Positions 47,433 to 60,116 of a stretch of DNA of 64,000 nucleotides are shown here, piece after piece. Under the pieces are notes generated by a model that saw only the letters and a list, made by a program, of their open reading frames with translations, was not told where the DNA came from and did not search any database. Location: contig NC_087062.1 of assembly GCF_963678635.1 (NCBI RefSeq), positions 64,393,253 through 64,457,252 on the forward strand, written 5' to 3'. This DNA is from Symsagittifera roscoffensis. Its lineage: Eukaryota; Xenacoelomorpha; Acoela; Convolutidae. Position 1 is the stretch's first letter. Each line of letters begins with the position of its first letter. The position numbers were made by a program, and so were the translations under genes.

Positions 47433-47818
47433 GTAAGATCTGGAAAAAATAAGGCAGCTCATTTTTTGCAATTCTTGGTCTACAAAAACCTTTATATTCC
47501 TCATCAGTGGTTTTCAACTCGAAAAAAAGCATCTTTAATTCAAATTATCCTATGGCCAAGAATTTTGGTACATATGTAAATAACGTCTTCATATATAGGC
47601 TCTAAAACGCTTGGTTACACCTTAATTATTATTCTCAAAAAGGAAAATCATCAAAACATACCGATTTAACTTGTTATGTTGCAGCATTTTTATGTGGATC
47701 AGATAGTTGGATGTGCTAAAAAATCGTTTAAAAGCAATTTTGAAATCATTTTTGCATCTTTCAGTTTATTCACTTAGCTTGGCTTTTGTGCCAAATTAAA
47801 AATATTCCATTTTTTCAG

Positions 47819-48067
47819 ATGAAATCACTCAATCTAGAGTCGGAAATCAGAGTAGCCGATGAGATCAAACAGTTCGCGTCATCATTCCTGCAGAAACACG
47901 CTACTCTGATTCCAACTGAAAGTGCACAGAAGATAAGGAGCAAACTGCAGGAGATGCAGAGAAAACTAGATGTGCACAAACGCAAACTGAATCAGCAGAA
48001 TAACAAAGAGACGGCTGGGCAGTTTAAGAAAAAGAAAAGCACCTCGACCATCGCGGAAAACAAAGAC
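47819..48067 (+). CDS. Plakin-family gene, exon: coiled coil
   Basis: Acceptor ttttttcag, donor gtaagc after GAC, 83 codons, phase 0. Helical: MKSLNLESEIRVADEIKQF, KIRSKLQEMQRKLDVHKRKL, ending in a lysine-rich stretch FKKKKSTSTI. Because it starts in phase 0 it could be joined directly to the exon ending at 20856. Confidence 0.85.
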
Positions 48068-48353
48068 GTAAGCTTTAAAGGAAAATAATAAACAATATTT
48101 ATCCACGGGGGAAACGACCAGCATACGAACTACAAACTGTTCAGCTCTTTGCAGAAAACCGCTGCTGCAACACTAATTAAGACACTTTCGTGCATTTATG
48201 GTTATTTTTCGGTTCCATTTTAATTAAAGCTCAACTGTCTTTTTTTTACAAGCAAGTCAAAATCGAAGCTTGACTAAACGTAGCAAAATTTCCAGTTTTT
48301 TTTTTTTAAAAGTGTCTCTAAAATTGGCCATGATCGCCGATCTGTGTTTTCAG

Positions 48354-48488
48354 GGTCCGTTTTTGACGGAAATCCAAGTAAAACTGGCTGAACTATCGGA
48401 AGTATCAGCTTGGAACGAGAAAAACCCTCTCGACACATTTTGGATCTATGGACGAGATTCTTTTGAAGATGTCTCTGACATACTATCG
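48354..48488 (+). CDS. Plakin-family gene, exon: spectrin-like helix
   Basis: Acceptor tgttttcag, donor gtaaca after TCG, 45 codons, phase 0. GPFLTEIQVKLAELSEVSAW then DTFWIYGRDSFEDVSDILS. Both tryptophans lie where helix contacts are expected. Confidence 0.85.
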
Positions 48489-48554
48489 GTAACATAACAT
48501 TTTCTATCACTTAGAGAATAGTAGTTTTTGATTTTCACGCCTCTTTAATTTCAG

Positions 48555-49448
48555 ACAAAAATCAACAATTCCGAGAACATTTTGAGAATCGCGGATGAGT
48601 TAAAAAATTGGTCCGAAGATATAGCAAAGTACGAGCTGCATCCGATTTTGAAAACCCTCAATGCAAACTTCGGAGAGACAATTTCAAACTTTAAGGAAGA
48701 AATAGAAAAGACGAGCAACTTTTTGCACTGCAAGCAAAGTGATCTGATAAAAACACAATCACCCCTCAAGACGATCGGGTTGAATTTTAAACAGATCGAG
48801 AAACTCCTGAATAATCAAGTTGATAAAGTCGCTTTTAATATGTCACAAAAATTAGTGGAGAGTTGTATCGAAACACTTAACTCTATCGAGCAGAAGTTTT
48901 TACCAGTTCTGGACAAAATAAGTTTGGCAAAAATTTTGAGTCCGTTCTACAGCGAACTGGAAACAAAGATCGAGCTACTTGAAAACGGGTTGAAAAAGGT
49001 GCTGAAACAAAACTTCGAAGATTTGGTTGAAAAAGAGATTCTAGATTTACTGACTGAGCATCGTAACAACATGGAATCATTGGACTCTTCTTACAAAGAT
49101 TTGATCTCAGATCCACCCGAGTCAAAAGAAGATATTTTGCACTCATTGAAAGAAATCTTAACAAATCTCGAGAAAATTTATCTCGAACTAGAAAGTAGCA
49201 TGTTCACTGATGCAACAACAGAGGTTAAAGTATTAGCCAAGGCAGTCAAATCAAAGCTGCAAAAGGTGAAAACAAGGGTTCAGAGGCTGTTTTCTCAAAC
49301 TAAAGCAACGGTGATTGGAGATTTGACCGAAGATGAGAAAAAGGTCAGGTCGAACTCATTCATGACGATGTGGAAAAACAAGATGCAATCTTGGGGGACT
49401 ATGACGCTGAACTGGGACTATTTAGTATCTATTCTATCAAAAATTCAG
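48555..49448 (+). CDS. Plakin-family gene, exon: long helical rod segment
   Basis: Acceptor aatttcag, donor gttaga after CAG, 298 codons, phase 0. Nearly all helical: LRIADELKNWSEDIAKYEL, LVESCIETLNSIEQKFLPVL, LEKIYLELESSMFTD, MTMWKNKMQSWGTMTLNW. The length and the spaced tryptophans suit two to three spectrin repeats. The shadow frames on the other strand are not genes. Confidence 0.9.
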
Positions 49449-51322
49449 GTTAGATTCTTGATAAATTAGGATACTTTTTTAGCAAACACATATTTAGGAC
49501 GAGATATAACGTCGATGAAATAGCCTTTCTTCTTCCAAAAAAAAATAGAAAAATTTATTGCACTGAGAGAGGCGGATTTTCGAATTTCTTGACTGAAGCG
49601 GGGCCGAATTTCAACTTAAAGTAAACTTTAAAATATTAAGGTGCGGAAGAAATCTAGAATTTGGTCTTTTAGTGAAATCGACTTACATTATTCGAAGCTC
49701 ACAAACAGATGCTTGTGCACTCTGCAGTGGAATGCACTACGATAAAATTCGAGTCCAAAAAACGGAAGCAGTTTTTAGCATTTATCCCTAATACGCTACT
49801 ACAAAGTATTACATTTGTGTCAAGTATCATAGCGTTAAAAACAAAATGCCTATCTGACTTGAATTTGAAAGATTTACTTCGCTACTAACAGTTAAGCAAA
49901 AGGTTAAGCGTTAGTGGCGAATTCGCGCGTTAGCTATCCCAAACTTACAAAATTGGCAATATTGAAACCCCCATAACTTTACCCAAAATGGAAGCACGTA
50001 AAATACATTTCTGATTTTGAGCTAAGGACAGCAATATCGTTCAGATGATATAAACATTCCGTCAAATAGGCTAGCTTACAACAACTCGAAGTTCGTCTGG
50101 AGAAAAACTTAACAAGCGTAAACAATCTGCCAATTTTTTGGAATTCGGAACAAAAAGCGGACCAAATTAATTTGAAATGTATTAACTTGCTCTTATTATT
50201 TTTTTCAGCCATAATATATAACGTGGAACACAAGGGACACTCTTTAAGTTGTCACATTGAAAAATTTGTTTACACTGAATTTCAAATTAAAACAAACAAG
50301 ACTGCTCATATCAGTGCGAAGACTGCTCATATTCCGACTGCCTCTCAAGCTCTATGAAGCAGTGTTTGCTGTAAAATATTGATGAATTTTTCTTTAATGA
50401 AAACATCTTTAAAATGAAGACAAATTGAAATATTTTTAAAAATTATTTAAAACCATCCCCCTCAAGCCATATAAAGTACAAAGTGATAGATTGCACTTCT
50501 AGTAACGTAGAACTTGTGACCAATAGCCTGCTTTAATCAATTTCGAATGATTTGTACGACGGATTAAATCTCCACTTACGCGTTAATAGCGCAAAATGTA
50601 TCGCGCGTTAATAGTTCAAAATTGGCCATATTGCCAATGTTTATATATCTTTTAAATTTGAGCTCAGACATCAATACTTTTCGAATGGTTTCAAAAACCA
50701 TTAAAACCTGCTAAATAGAAAATCGAATTTCGTCTGGATCCAAAATCCACTCCGAGCACAAATATTCCGTCACTTTCTTCGAAAGTCAAAACTATTAGTA
50801 CAGTTTTTTCAATTGGTTGGTGGATTCCATTGAAGACTTGGAAATATTTCGGCTGCTCAATCTACTGTTCATTGATGTTTTGAAATTGAGGTTTTAAAAC
50901 TAATAATATTTGACGGACTTTTTAAATATCATTCGAAATGTATTGCTGTACCCGCGTTTTTTTTGTGCTATTAACGCGTTGGCGGAAATTTAATCCGTCC
51001 TATAAATCGTTCCAAATTGGATTGAGACATGCTCTTAGGTCAATTTAATACTTTGCTATATGCAAAATATATCCCTTTGTACTTGAGATAGCGCTTTAAT
51101 TCGAGTGTTCTCAGGCATGTTGTAAGGCTTGTACGTGAATTCACTCTCTTACTATTAAAGGCAAAAATGTGAGACTTGATTTCATCACACTTGTGTCTTT
51201 TAATGTTTTTGGATCTGCTTGACACACTTTGACCCAAAAATACGCTTGTTGGGCAATCGCTCACCCCTCAAAATCAATATATGGGTGGTCGCAAAACTAG
51301 CTAAATATCGACTTTGTTTTAG
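49449..51322. other. Intron with Rep-C copies, one pair inverted
   Basis: Rep-C copies at 49860-50115 and 50500-50760 in plus orientation and at about 50880-51035 in minus orientation (cgtcctataaatcgttccaaattgg). The last two face each other and could form a long hairpin. No exon found. Confidence 0.6.
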
Positions 51323-51559
51323 GTAATGAAGATTGAACTCGAATGCTTTAACGAAAACGAAAATTACGAAACCACGAAACAAAACACGGAAAATTTAGAG
51401 GGTAAAATCCGAATTCTACTTGAACAGTTGAATATTGTTGCGAAGTCAACTAGCAGAATCCGAACATTGACTCACAGCATCGAGATGTTGGATGAAATCC
51501 TAATGAATACGACCCTAAATGTTGACCGAGCGTTGCTACAGAGAAGTCAAAACTTAGAG
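51323..51559 (+). CDS. Plakin-family gene, exon: spectrin-like repeat
   Basis: Acceptor tgttttag, donor gtacca after GAG, 79 codons, phase 0. VMKIELECFNENENYETTKQ, GKIRILLEQLNIVAKSTSRI, LDEILMNTTLNVDRALLQRS. Amphipathic helices. Confidence 0.85.
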
Positions 51560-51767
51560 GTACCATTTAGAAATTTATTCGAATCAGAACTTCCCGGCTT
51601 TTTCCTTTTCACCCACCTCTTAACTTTGACATATGAGACTTTTTTAACCGCGTTTTTCTTTCGTACGAAAAATTGGCATGGTAACAAAGAACTCCATATA
51701 TGATAACCAAATTCATGAATTTCTATTAGGAAACAACTTCACACATTATGTGCTTCATGCATTATAG

Positions 51768-51943
51768 GAAACGGAAAAACTCCTCGTTGAGTTGCAAGAA
51801 GTTATAGGCGAGTTGATTTCTTTCCGAGAAACATCAGCAACGCATTTGACTGCCTGCTCACCAGAGAGTGTTGAGTCATTCTGGAGTCTTGTGCAACAAA
51901 AAATGGCCAGCGCCGAAAATTTCTGCAACCGATACGCCACAAG
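51768..51943 (+). CDS. Plakin-family gene, exon: spectrin-like repeat
   Basis: Acceptor gcattatag, donor gtgatt, 176 nt, phase 0 in and phase 2 out. ETEKLLVELQEVIGELISF, PESVESFWSLVQQKMASAEN; the F-W near a helix start fits the spectrin pattern. Confidence 0.85.
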
Positions 51944-52054
51944 GTGATTAGATCTCTATTAGAAATATCATACTATGTTACAAAAACACACAGTTATTCA
52001 AATTTTTTTAATGAAACTTATTTGTATGAGATTTTGTGATATATATTTTTTCAG

Positions 52055-52190
52055 AATTGGAACCCTTAAAGTGGTACGTGAAGCGATGCTGGAAATAGTC
52101 AACACGGAAGCAACATTGAGTCACGGTTTGGGTGATATATTGCAGAAAATTGGCATCGACTGTTTAACTGCGCAGAAAGAAAACATGGAG
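52055..52190 (+). CDS. Plakin-family gene, exon: spectrin-like repeat
   Basis: Acceptor ttttttcag, donor gtataa after GAG, 136 nt, phase 2 in and phase 0 out. IGTLKVVREAMLEIVNTEAT then LQKIGIDCLTAQKENME. Confidence 0.85.
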
Positions 52191-52255
52191 GTATAAACCC
52201 AAAAAACTGCTTAAATAGCTTGAATAAATTTTTTGAAATATTTCACTAATTTTAG

Positions 52256-52468
52256 ATGCTTGTTTCGGAGATTGAGAAGAACATCGTGAAATCATCAGAA
52301 TTGATGAAAACGAATGAAAACATCACTACTACACTAAAACAGCTGGAATCCGAATCTTGGAACACAGTCACATTCAGTAGCCATCCGAAGCAGTTAAATG
52401 AAATACTGAAGAAAATGAAAATATCAGTGCAGACGAAGATGAATAGAGCCAACAGTGCCAAAGAAATG
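52256..52468 (+). CDS. Plakin-family gene, exon: spectrin-like repeat
   Basis: Acceptor aattttag, donor gtaatc after ATG, 71 codons, phase 0. MLVSEIEKNIVKSSELMKTN, then SESWNTVTFSSHPKQLNEIL. The upstream intron is 65 nt. Confidence 0.85.
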
Positions 52469-55400
52469 GTAATCTGTTTCATATTATTTCAAACAGTTTC
52501 ATGTTTTTTTTCGAACATCTTCATTTTTTGAAGTACACAAAGTTCTGCCATTAAAAATGATGCAACTTAGCCAAAATATATTCAAGAAAATCTACATGGT
52601 GAAACCATGTGTCCAGGAGTGAAGTTAGCTGCACATCGATTCTATAAAATTTTCCCAAATTTTAAAAGAATTTAAATTGAAGCCAAACAAAATTACTCGT
52701 ATTGTTGTGAAACCCTGAATGATCATACTCTCCCTCTGTCGGCAGTGCAGTAGCTTTTGGTATAAAAATTTGATAAAAAATTCAAAAAAAAAATATTGTT
52801 GTGGAAAACCCCCTCAACCAAAAAAGTGCTTTATTTCATTTTGAGATGATTTCCAAGCCGGAATAAATCGCCACATAAGTATTAAAACTAGAAAACAGGA
52901 AACCTTGGCCAATTTTCAAAATGCAGAGTTTCACAAAAAATCACCACAAATTGAAAACAGGTCGTATCTCAGGGTTCCAGTTGCACTTTAAGGCCAATTT
53001 TAAAAGTTTTTGCTTGAACAATTGACAAAGTAATTGATAAAAATGAAGAAAAACGTTTTTTTTTTCACTGTTTCCTCCTTTTATCCCCGCACACAATATG
53101 TAGAAAAACAGAGGGAATGTTAAACGTTTCGTATTGTTATCGGAAGAATAAATTACTGGTCTCAATTCAATTTGGAATGCATTAATTAGCCGCTCATGCG
53201 TCTTATAAGAATGCAATATATCGCGCAATAACTTTACGAAAAAAGAATCACAGGTGAAATATCTTTTGAATTTCAGCTCAGGACAACAATATCTCTCAGA
53301 TGGTGCAAAAATTTGTCAGAAAAAGGCTTAGTTTAACTCGATTAATAACTGAACAAAAAACCACCTCAAACATAAATATTCCGCACTTTCTTTGAAAGTC
53401 GGAACAATAACTTTTTATTCGAGCTAAATTTAAAATTGATTTGATAAAAGTTCCAATCAAATATCAAATGTTAAAAAAATTGTCAAAATCTGCACCGAAT
53501 TTCAAAAAATTCCTTTACTTTCTTTAAAAACGAGAGCAAGACTGCGCATATCAAACAGGAGACGTAAATGTTCGGACTGCTTTTAACGTGTCTGAAGTTG
53601 TCTCTGGTAAATATTTATCTTTTTCGAAATTCTCAAACACATAACGCACAAGGTGATTTAATTTCACGTCTAGAAACACATTAACATAGTAATTGACATT
53701 TTAAAATTCAATTTGGAAGGATTTCGAGGACGCGTTGTTTTGAAGCTTGCTCGTTATAAAATATTGGAAAGATGAGGTGTTAAAATTATGACATATTGGT
53801 CAAATTGGCAATTAAAAAACGCCGTTTAACAAGACAGTTGAATTTTGAACAAGTCCTGAATGTTCTCAATAGTATTTAAAATTTCGGAAGCAAAGTTTGT
53901 TTAACATGTCGACAGAAATTTCAAATAAAAACATTAAACAATCATTTTAAAAAACTTCAAATATCCTATGTAAGACACAAAATAAAAATATTTCGCATCT
54001 ACTAACACATTATTTGGAACAATCAGCAAGCCTCAATTCAATTTGGAATAGTTTTTGAGCCAGATTTATTCGACAAAATTGCTACGCGGAAAAATATATT
54101 TCGCATTTTTAGTTGGCAACAAACTTTCGTTTAAGTAAAAACCGAAATTGCTCTAGCATAAACACTACCCTGAGCATAAAAATTACGTCACTATTTTGAA
54201 GGTCGGAAAAATCTCGTAATTTATTGTTCTAACTGAACACAGGTCAACAATTTGCTTATGCTGCTATAAGCATACTGTCAAAAACATTTAGAGAATTCTT
54301 GTTTAAAGAATTGAAAATTAACCAAAGAAAAAAATTAAAAATTAAATAGCTCAATTATTTTGTCTTTTTTTTCCAAGAAATGGAACATTTAACACAAAAT
54401 TTAACCGGTAGTTGAGCAAGAACCACATAAACTAGTTTTAGCATGCGTTTGTTTTTTAAATTCGAAATTGAAGATAATGTACCGTAAGTTTTTCAAATAG
54501 TGTAGCTGAAGTTTTCAGGCTTACTAAAGTGAAATTTTTTGACACTAAGTATGATGAGTTGCGCTAAACATGCAATATACTGCACAAAAAAGCCTCGTAA
54601 TATGAAACAAGCGTCGCAAGCAAAAAACCATCTAAAATTTTGCTGCTTTATTAAAAACCAGCAACCATTCGATTTTATAAAAGACACCAAGATCATGATC
54701 ATTTTTGTTCCCAGCAATGAAATTATGGAGGAAAATTGTCTTCGAATGTGTTTTAATTTTTTTGCTACGCGAAATCAATACTAAAAACAATCATCGAAAA
54801 GAGTCAAAAAATAATTTATATTGAATCGGTTTCAGTCGCGATTCGTTTTTTCCAGTGTCGAAAAAAATTGGTTTGAAGTTTTTGAGGTTTAGTCTAACTT
54901 CAAGCATTAATGTAACGGAGGTCATATGATAAGCTTATAATAGCCTTATAAAAACGTTAAGCCGCGGATTTTTTTTTCAATCCAGTAGAATTAGTTTTCG
55001 AAGCTTGTTTTAGCGCATTCTTCTGAATAGATTTCAAGAAAAGATTTCTGCAAAAATTAATTTTTGTATTTGTTTTTTCTTGCATTTTTTAAATACACCT
55101 AATTTAAACTTTCCTCTCGGATCTGTCTAAATTCTAGTTTTTTTTCTGAGTTTAAGTTTCTGAGTATATTTTTTAAAGTTTTTTTCTTTGTTGTGTTCGG
55201 AGCAAACGACTATTCGCGCAGCTACCGGTTATCCGTTCTTCTTAATAGATAAAAAATTTTGCTGAATAGAAATAATTTCACGCACACACAGCAAAGCGGA
55301 GCTTCGCATCACTTGCGATAAAAGACAAACCTAACAAGGCAAAAAACGAAAAATGTTCAAAAACACTAAGTCTACTAAAATCAAAATTTTCGGAAAAACA

Positions 55401-56980
55401 TGTCTCATTTTACGCAAGGATGCCATAATTTGAATGTCAACATAGCAACAGAACAAAACTTACGAAGAGAAAACAAAGCCAACAATCTTTGAGCAGACAC
55501 AAATGTTGCCGAAAAAAAATTTAATTAAAAAGAATGAAATTCTTCAAGTCCCCAAAGAAATTACATCGAACAACCTTTGCACTTGCAACTTCAATGAAAA
55601 ATGCTTACAAAGTTCGAAATTTTTATATGAAAGAAAAAGTTTTTTTAATTCTCAGCTGAAATTACCTTAAACAATGCTTGCAGGTAGAGTACAAACAAAA
55701 TGCGAGATGTGGCTACTAAATCGACAAAACTTGAGCAGACAAACAAAAAAAAAACTTTTTAAAAATTCTTTTAAAATGTCTAACTCCCGACAAAAAGACA
55801 CCTGCTTTCCCAATTTTTAAACAGAGACAAACCGGAACTTCTCAACATTTGCGATACAAGACAATGTTAGAAAAAGAAGGAAAAATTGCTTCTGAAAAAT
55901 TAAGCTAAAAAAGTTTTCGAAAAAAACTATCTACAAAAAATTCATATCTTTGGCTCGGACGATGTTCATAAACAGAATCAAAAAAACGTGCGTCAGCTAA
56001 GGCGAAAGAAGTCAATGCGCCAAATAGAACTCATTTGACCCTCATTAAGCCCAAAAGGAAACTAGCCATAAAAAAACTTCAAGCTATCAAAGCTATTTGA
56101 TAATTCGCCGTTAAAACTACGCATTATTAGTGACTAAATTCGTAGACAGAATGAGTTTTTTTTCAAAAACCCGAAACCGTATTGGTTTCTGTACTAAAAT
56201 AAGCGATTAGCAGCGAGTGTAGGGTAGATACCTGCTACACGTTCTTACATATGAACTTGAAATGAAATTGAACAGGGTAGTGGGCTTTTCCTGCAGCATA
56301 TTATTTCAATCAAACTCGTGACCTGCAAAACCAATTATACCGGAAAAATTTTCATAACCTGTTTTTCCGATTGAATTCCAAATTTCCGATCTTTCAGGGT
56401 AGGTTTCGAGAAGAAAAAACGGCAAAAACTTTTTCAAAATCTTGTTTCACATAATTTTAAAATAAGTTGGAATTTTTTTTGCCTAGGTAAGGCTAAAGTA
56501 AGCCAAATTTTTGCCTATGAAGCGCTAACTAGTTTTTGTTTCAAAAAAACTAACTTTTTTAGCCTAAATTTTTGAGATAACGAACGTTATTCGATCGCTT
56601 TACCCACACAGAATTAGAAAGAAGCTGAAAAAATTCAAACTAGTTTTTCTCAACTCCGAAAAAAACTACCTGAAAGAACTTAAGTATGATATAATATTCG
56701 ACCCCTTCCAATGACTAATTGTGTACCTAATTTTTTGTTGAAAATAAAAAAAAAAGAAAAACAAAACACACCAAAGTTGCTCCCCATTTTCAATAGTTGA
56801 AACAAAAAGAATCTAAGCACAAGAGTAAATTTTCGGGCCGTTTGTTGTAAAAAAATTATCGAAAAACTATTATTTCTCTATCCACAATGAGTTGAAACCT
56901 AAAAGACAACATAGATAAAAATTACCCAGATATTAACAGAAAATTCAAGTCACCGATTACACAAATTTTTATGATTTCAG
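52469..56980. other. Large intron (4.5 kb) of mixed repeats
   Basis: A Rep-C copy at 53150-53420 and related stretches to about 54250; a decayed Rep-A unit on the plus strand at about 54700-55240; a repeat starting agcaaagcggagcttcgcatcacttgcgata near 55285 that recurs at about 55820, 59000 and 60270; and a Rep-A unit on the minus strand at about 56400-56810. No exon was found. The 81-residue frame at 54539 overlaps repeat DNA and is not called. Confidence 0.55.
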
Positions 56981-57206
56981 AAAACAAACAGTCACGCAAG
57001 TCTGGATGAAATTCTGAAAATGCTAGATGAAATCAATGAATTGAACTCTAAAGCAGATAATGAGGAGAACAATGCCAAAATGACGGAAGCAGTTAAAAAA
57101 TCAAACTCCATTTTGAACAGCTTGGGAAATTACATGATCCAATTGGCAACGACATTCGACGTCACCAGAGTTGAGAAGCAACTGACCATATCATATTTCA
57201 AAAAAA
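56981..57206 (+). CDS. Plakin-family gene, exon: spectrin-like repeat
   Basis: Acceptor tgatttcag, donor gtaaat, 226 nt, phase 0 in and phase 1 out. LDEILKMLDEINELNSKADN then SNSILNSLGNYMIQLATTF. The exon end after a run of seven A is the only donor keeping frame with the next exon. Confidence 0.85.
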
Positions 57207-57594
57207 GTAAATGCATTTGATACGATTGTAACAAGAAGTGCGCTAGTTGAAACGTTTCTTTTAACCAAATGCCTCGGGAACATTTAGAAAAGCAGTGCGA
57301 TACAGGGCAAAAAACGAAGAAAAAAAACAGATTTAGGTTTAAAAATACAATTTGTCAGTCCTGCTATCCTTTTTCTATCGAAGATTAGATGTTTCTTTTC
57401 GCGTACCTTTTTTTTCGCACAACTTTTTAAAAAACAATCGGTCTGAAAATTTTTCTAAGGGTGCCCCTCCGGCGTAAATTAATGCTTCCAAATTTCCTCA
57501 TAACATTAGTGCAAAATGCCTTTTTATAACAAAATATGATTGACATATAACCTGAGCCATTTTCCAGTGAGATAAATTAAATATTGAATTTCAG

Positions 57595-57940
57595 TCGAAG
57601 ACTTCATAAAGATGGAAGCGGGCTTTACAGAGAGATCGAAAGCAGTTGAATACATTTCACAAATTGAGCAGAATCTAAACTCTCTTCAAACTGCAGTGGA
57701 CTCTAATTTGTCAACCATGATGAGCTCACTGGAATCACAGACTGCTCCGAGCACTTTCACCAAAGCAGGATTTGAGCAAGGAGACCTGAGTTTGAACTGC
57801 TTTTCATTGGAGATGAAAGTGGCTAAAATCCGCATGCAGATGTTGCAGAATTTGACTGCTATTGGTGCTAATTTGAATAGAGAGGAGTCAACAGCTAAAC
57901 GAACAGAATTTGAACGAAGATGGTGCGATTTGGAAGAGCA
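57595..57940 (+). CDS. Plakin-family gene, exon: spectrin repeat
   Basis: Acceptor gaatttcag, donor gtaagt, 346 nt, phase 1 in and phase 2 out. IEDFIKMEAGFTERSKAVEY, LEMKVAKIRMQMLQNLTAI, RTEFERRWCDLEEQ. The last helix with R-W is typical of a spectrin repeat end. A short hAT-family scrap (aaatttttctaagggtgcccc) lies just upstream at about 57440-57490. Confidence 0.9.
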
Positions 57941-58845
57941 GTAAGTTCGAAGATTCATTCGGAGCTTTTTGAGATGCGCATCAAAGATACCGTACCATAT
58001 TTTTTTCTCTAGTTGATACAGCAAGTTTTCTAACTAGCGAAACATATAAATGGCGCGCTTAAACAAAAATAAAGCCTCAAAGCTTGGAAATTGAAATACA
58101 CCCAATTGTGCTTACACTTGACTCAAAACGTATTATGAAATTTCATCAGGATTTTCGAGAAAAAATTTTATACAAACCACTTCAAAAGAAACTTCAGCTG
58201 CAATAGGCTAGTTATTAGTATAGCAATCTCGCCGGTGACTGATCAATTGTTCAGATATTTTTTGATCCGACCACTTTAAGGCGTATAGGGCTGTTTTTTT
58301 TTCTGCTCAATTTTAGTTACTTCAAGGAAAGCCAGCAAGAGTGTGGTATTATATTAACGCAACATTGATCTTGATTCGAATACATATTTTTAAACTTGCC
58401 AAGCGAGTGTATTAGTACGAACCTTCTTTTTCCCCTTTTTTCCATTTTTTGGGGCACCTTTACAGGTTTTTCATAGCATGCGCTTTGATATTCGAATAGT
58501 AATAAGTTAACACAGTTGATGCATTTTTATTTCATCAAATGAACACAAAAAAAACTATTTGTTTCAAACATAACAATCATGAAAACTCGATTTCAGAAAC
58601 TTTCTAACTCAATATATGTCGCAACTTTTTGAAATGAATAAATTATACATAATGTAGATTTATGCTTTGCGATTTGTAACATGTAAAGTTAGTGTGGATG
58701 CCTTCAGTTTGTTATATTCTAAATTATTAGTTGCAAAATTGAGTCGATTTGTATTTGGTGGCAGTTTTGGTGAATTGAATTGGCAATTTATTGGCATAAG
58801 TAGCTGCTTTATTTGTGTCGGGTGTTTATCGGTTGTTAAGCTTGC

Positions 58846-58920
58846 GTGGCTGAGTGGATGCTGCGTAGAACTCAAAATATCTTGATTGCAGTAGGTCGCA
58901 TATTCGAATCTTACACATAG
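58846..58920 (+). repeat. tRNA-like relic
   Basis: Reads cgtggctgagtggatgc (A-box like, TGGCNNAGTGG), then after tRNA-like spacing atattcgaatctta (decayed B box). The pattern resembles a Leu or Ser tRNA, but the acceptor and T stems do not pair. It is followed by a shared repeat with a small hairpin, gcgaagcgcagcttcgc (about 59008-59024). Probably the head of a SINE-like repeat. Confidence 0.35.
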
Positions 58921-59094
58921 CCGAGTTATTGCTAATTCGAGGCTTATTTCTACTTTCTCTTATTTCACTTGACAGAGCTGCTTTTTGATCGTGTTTTCGC
59001 AAGTGTTTGCGAAGCGCAGCTTCGCTTCTGTGTTAAAAATTAAGCTCTGGTCTAAACTTTTTGTTTTTCGTCAATCAATTCCTTTTGAGAAGAC

Positions 59095-59740
59095 TATAAA
59101 TTTCAATTTTTTAATTGTTCCGACCATTTGAAAAATTGGGAAGAACTTTGTATTTGGGTGTGTTTTAGTTTTTTCTTCATTTTTTGTTTTCCACGCTAAA
59201 TCAGATTCCACAAATAGCTATCACAGAAAGCCGAGTGATGCATCATACTAAAGCCTTTTTAGTCGTGATTTGAGCGAAACTTTAGAAAATTGCAAAAAGT
59301 TCTCAGTGTCGAGAAAAACTCGTTAAACATTTTTGATTTTAATTCTAATTTCGTGTGAATTAGGTGAGGGAGAAAGCTTAAAATAGGGTTTCAATTAGCT
59401 TAATCATGCTTTATTTAAGCTGTGAAAACTTAACTTAGTAAAGCTAGTTTTTGGAGATTGTTTGCGCCATTTGTGGAATCAAAAATTCAAGTTTTTTTTT
59501 CAAAGTTCGAAAAAAATCTGTAAAAAAATTTGAAAAAAAAAAAAATGTTTTTTTTTAACAATTGTGGTTTCATTTTTCTATTCATTGTTCTGCTAAAACT
59601 GTTTTCCAACTTGCTTATTTTTTATGACTGTCGATTATGCTTAAGTTCTAGAAAAAAAAGAAAGAAAAATTGTATTTTATGGTCGGAACATTCTGTGCTA
59701 CTTCCACAATAAAAGGCTATCCTTGTTTTCTTTTCTTTTT
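59095..59740 (+). repeat. Rep-A repeat, one full unit
   Basis: From tgttccgaccatttgaaaaa to tatggtcggaacattctgtg..aaaggctatccttgtt. It preserves the internal order of the other units (atgcatcatactaaagcc, gtcgagaaaaact, taagctgtgaaaactt). The simple T/A tract at 59530-59560 lies inside. Confidence 0.75.
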
Positions 59741-59944
59741 GTTTTAAATTGTTTTGCGATAGTAGCTTCGATCGGTAAAGTTTGTGATACTTACATCAGC
59801 AACTGATTACCCTTGTTCAAAATAATTATTTATTAAAAAAATTTGGAAATAATTATTGACTTGTTCATTTATTCAGTCATTTTATTAATCAGTAATTTTA
59901 TTTTTGACAAAATCGTGGCGTAAAAGCCGATTCTCTTCTTTCAG

Positions 59945-60116
59945 ATTTGACTCAAAACAGAGGCAGTTTGAGGCCGCAAGAGAGGGGTTTGAAAGTGCGC
60001 GTGAATTCATAGACGGAGTGAGTCAGTGGATGAGGAGTAGCAGAGAGAGGGTGAAGAGTCTGTCCAATCTCCATCTGGACACCAACACAGTCGACACTCA
60101 AGGAAGGGTCACTAAG
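59945..60116 (+). CDS. Plakin-family gene, exon: spectrin repeat
   Basis: Acceptor ttctttcag, donor gttcgt after AAG, 172 nt, phase 2 in and phase 0 out. FDSKQRQFEAAREGFESARE then FIDGVSQWMRSSRERVKSL: a clear spectrin-repeat first helix with the conserved tryptophan. The donor is weak but keeps the frame. Confidence 0.85.

Noticed and set aside
47786-48088. Separate gene starting at an ATG near 47819
   Set aside because: The ATG follows an acceptor exactly and phases on both sides join to the plakin gene, so it is an internal exon.
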